Assembly (NCBI GenBank): GCA_028688535.1
Contig: JAQTXY010000012.1
Location: 1 to 14,703 of the forward strand
DNA from: Methanothrix sp.
GTDB lineage: Archaea > Halobacteriota > Methanosarcinia > Methanotrichales > Methanotrichaceae
Direction: 5' to 3'
DNA length: 14,703 nt
Shown one piece after another: positions 13,937-14,703 of this stretch. Position 1 is the first letter of the stretch. Each line of letters starts with the position of its first letter. The notes beneath the pieces were generated by a model. It did not search any database. It saw nothing but the letters and a program-made list of their open reading frames with translations, and was not told where the DNA came from. Position numbers and translations under genes: made by a program.

Positions 13937-14703
13937 TCAAGACGGCCACCTTCCAGCTAAGACCCGAATAACATCAGGAATTACTCTCTCTGCCACATGC
14001 ACACACGAGCCGCCACTGAGCACAAAGACCAATCCCCGATCGCCCACTGCATCCATTATCAATTGCGTCATCCTGGGGTAGGCCTCAAAGGTGAGATTGA
14101 AACCCCCGTAATCATCCTGGTGGGAGTCATGGCCGAAGATGACAAAAGCCATCTGAAAGTCAAAACCCTTGGCCAATTCCAGGGCGTTCTTCAAAGCATC
14201 CAGGAACCTCTCATTGTTGCCGCCAAAGGTGAGACCGATGTCGTAGTTGTTTCTTAATGGATCATGCTCCTCACCGGTGCCGCTGTGCATATTAATATGA
14301 AATACATCTGCATCGTCTTTAAAAAAGTCGCGCGTTCCGTCCCCGAAATGAGGATCCACATCCACGATGAGGAAGCGCTGCAATCCCATCTGCCGCAGAC
14401 GCAGCACCGTGATCGCCACATCGTTGAAGTAGCAGAAGCCCCAGCAACTGCCCCGCGAGGCATGGTGTCCGGCAGTCCCGGTATAGGCAAAGGCCCTGCG
14501 GGCTTTACCCTCGGCCACCATCTCAGCTGCCATCATTACGCTGCCTGCGGAGAGCATTGCCACCTCTTTGTATGGGTCACCCTCCATATTGGCCATATGG
14601 GCCGGCGTATGAGCCTCTGCTACCAGCTCCAATGGTGCAGGCTTTGCCTTAAAGACCGCTACCTTCTCGCCATCCACCAGACCCGACTGCATGAGCTTCT
14701 CGA
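13937..14703 (-). CDS. Histone deacetylase-like protein (5' end outside window)
   Basis: Arginase/deacetylase-fold protein of the HDAC and acetoin-utilisation family; the visible part has about 255 residues. The frame stays open past the Met at 14692 (Glu-Lys-Leu before it), and MQSGLV corresponds to the helix after the family's usual HPERP stretch, so the N-terminus is cut off. Visible motifs are AGHHASRGSCWGFCYFNDVAI (His pair), IVDVDPHFGDGT (metal Asp and His; Phe replaces the second His of the usual HHG) and FGHDSHQDDYGG (metal Asp). The end reads LSGGSCVHVAE where catalytic members have GGY, so the transition-state Tyr is missing. It may be a deacylase with altered chemistry or a binding protein. 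It overlaps or abuts the DUF89 gene. Confidence 0.85.
   Translation of the reverse strand, partial: EKLMQSGLVDGEKVAVFKAKPAPLELVAEAHTPAHMANMEGDPYKEVAMLSAGSVMMAAEMVAEGKARRAFAYTGTAGHHASRGSCWGFCYFNDVAITVLRLRQMGLQRFLIVDVDPHFGDGTRDFFKDDADVFHINMHSGTGEEHDPLRNNYDIGLTFGGNNERFLDALKNALELAKGFDFQMAFVIFGHDSHQDDYGGFNLTFEAYPRMTQLIMDAVGDRGLVFVLSGGSCVHVAERVIPDVIRVLAGRWPS

Noticed and set aside
1..14703. CRISPR arrays, tRNA or rRNA genes, insertion sequences
   Set aside because: No regularly spaced repeats, no tRNA-like TTC-A loop with acceptor stem, no transposase motifs or terminal inverted repeats with target duplications were found by eye.

Overview
The window reads as chromosomal DNA of a methanogenic archaeon that has cytochromes. 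The strongest marker is a complete hdrE-hdrD pair, the membrane-bound heterodisulfide reductase of Methanosarcina and Methanothrix (Methanosaeta) type methanogens. Shine-Dalgarno sequences of the GGTGATC and GGAGG kind, TATA-type promoters, a CofE-like F420 ligase domain, a DUF1699 protein and secreted proteins rich in N-glycosylation sequons agree with this. A Methanothrix-like acetate-using methanogen is my best guess; the genus is inference.

Layout, left to right. 1-3118 (+): the end of an ABC-2 transporter permease, a dihydropteroate synthase-like protein with an extra C-terminal domain, and a CofE-like ligase fused in frame to a complete cytidine deaminase. The last two overlap by 4 nt. 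3178-5303 (-): hdrE then hdrD, with an upstream TATA box and a hairpin terminator that includes the hdrD stop. 5304-5938: a long spacer with the hdrE promoter, a possible 46-residue ORF and a cluster of TTAGAC repeats. 5939-8282 (+): threonine synthase followed by a short MetE-type (folate-independent class) methionine synthase, two end enzymes of homoserine-derived amino acid synthesis. 8283-8971 (+): an AT-rich spacer with repeated TATA elements and a palindrome, then a DUF1699 gene that is probably leaderless. 9034-10845 (-): a two-gene bacterial-type non-homologous end-joining operon, Ku followed by a LigD-type ATP-dependent DNA ligase. 10973-12297 (+): two tandem paralogous secreted proteins whose promoters and leaders are also duplicated. 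12378-13040 (+): a PAC2-family protein under an unusual inverted repeat. 13071-14703 (-): a histone-deacetylase-like protein (truncated by the window edge) overlapping or abutting a DUF89/ARMT1-like phosphatase.

The most notable points are the Ku/LigD operon in a methanogen with a palindrome in its presumed promoter, the CofE-cytidine deaminase fusion coupled to a domain-swapped DHPS-like gene, the HDAC-like protein that lacks the usual catalytic Tyr, and the MetE-like enzyme with His-x-His where His-x-Cys is expected. No rRNA, tRNA, CRISPR array, insertion sequence or replication origin was recognised.
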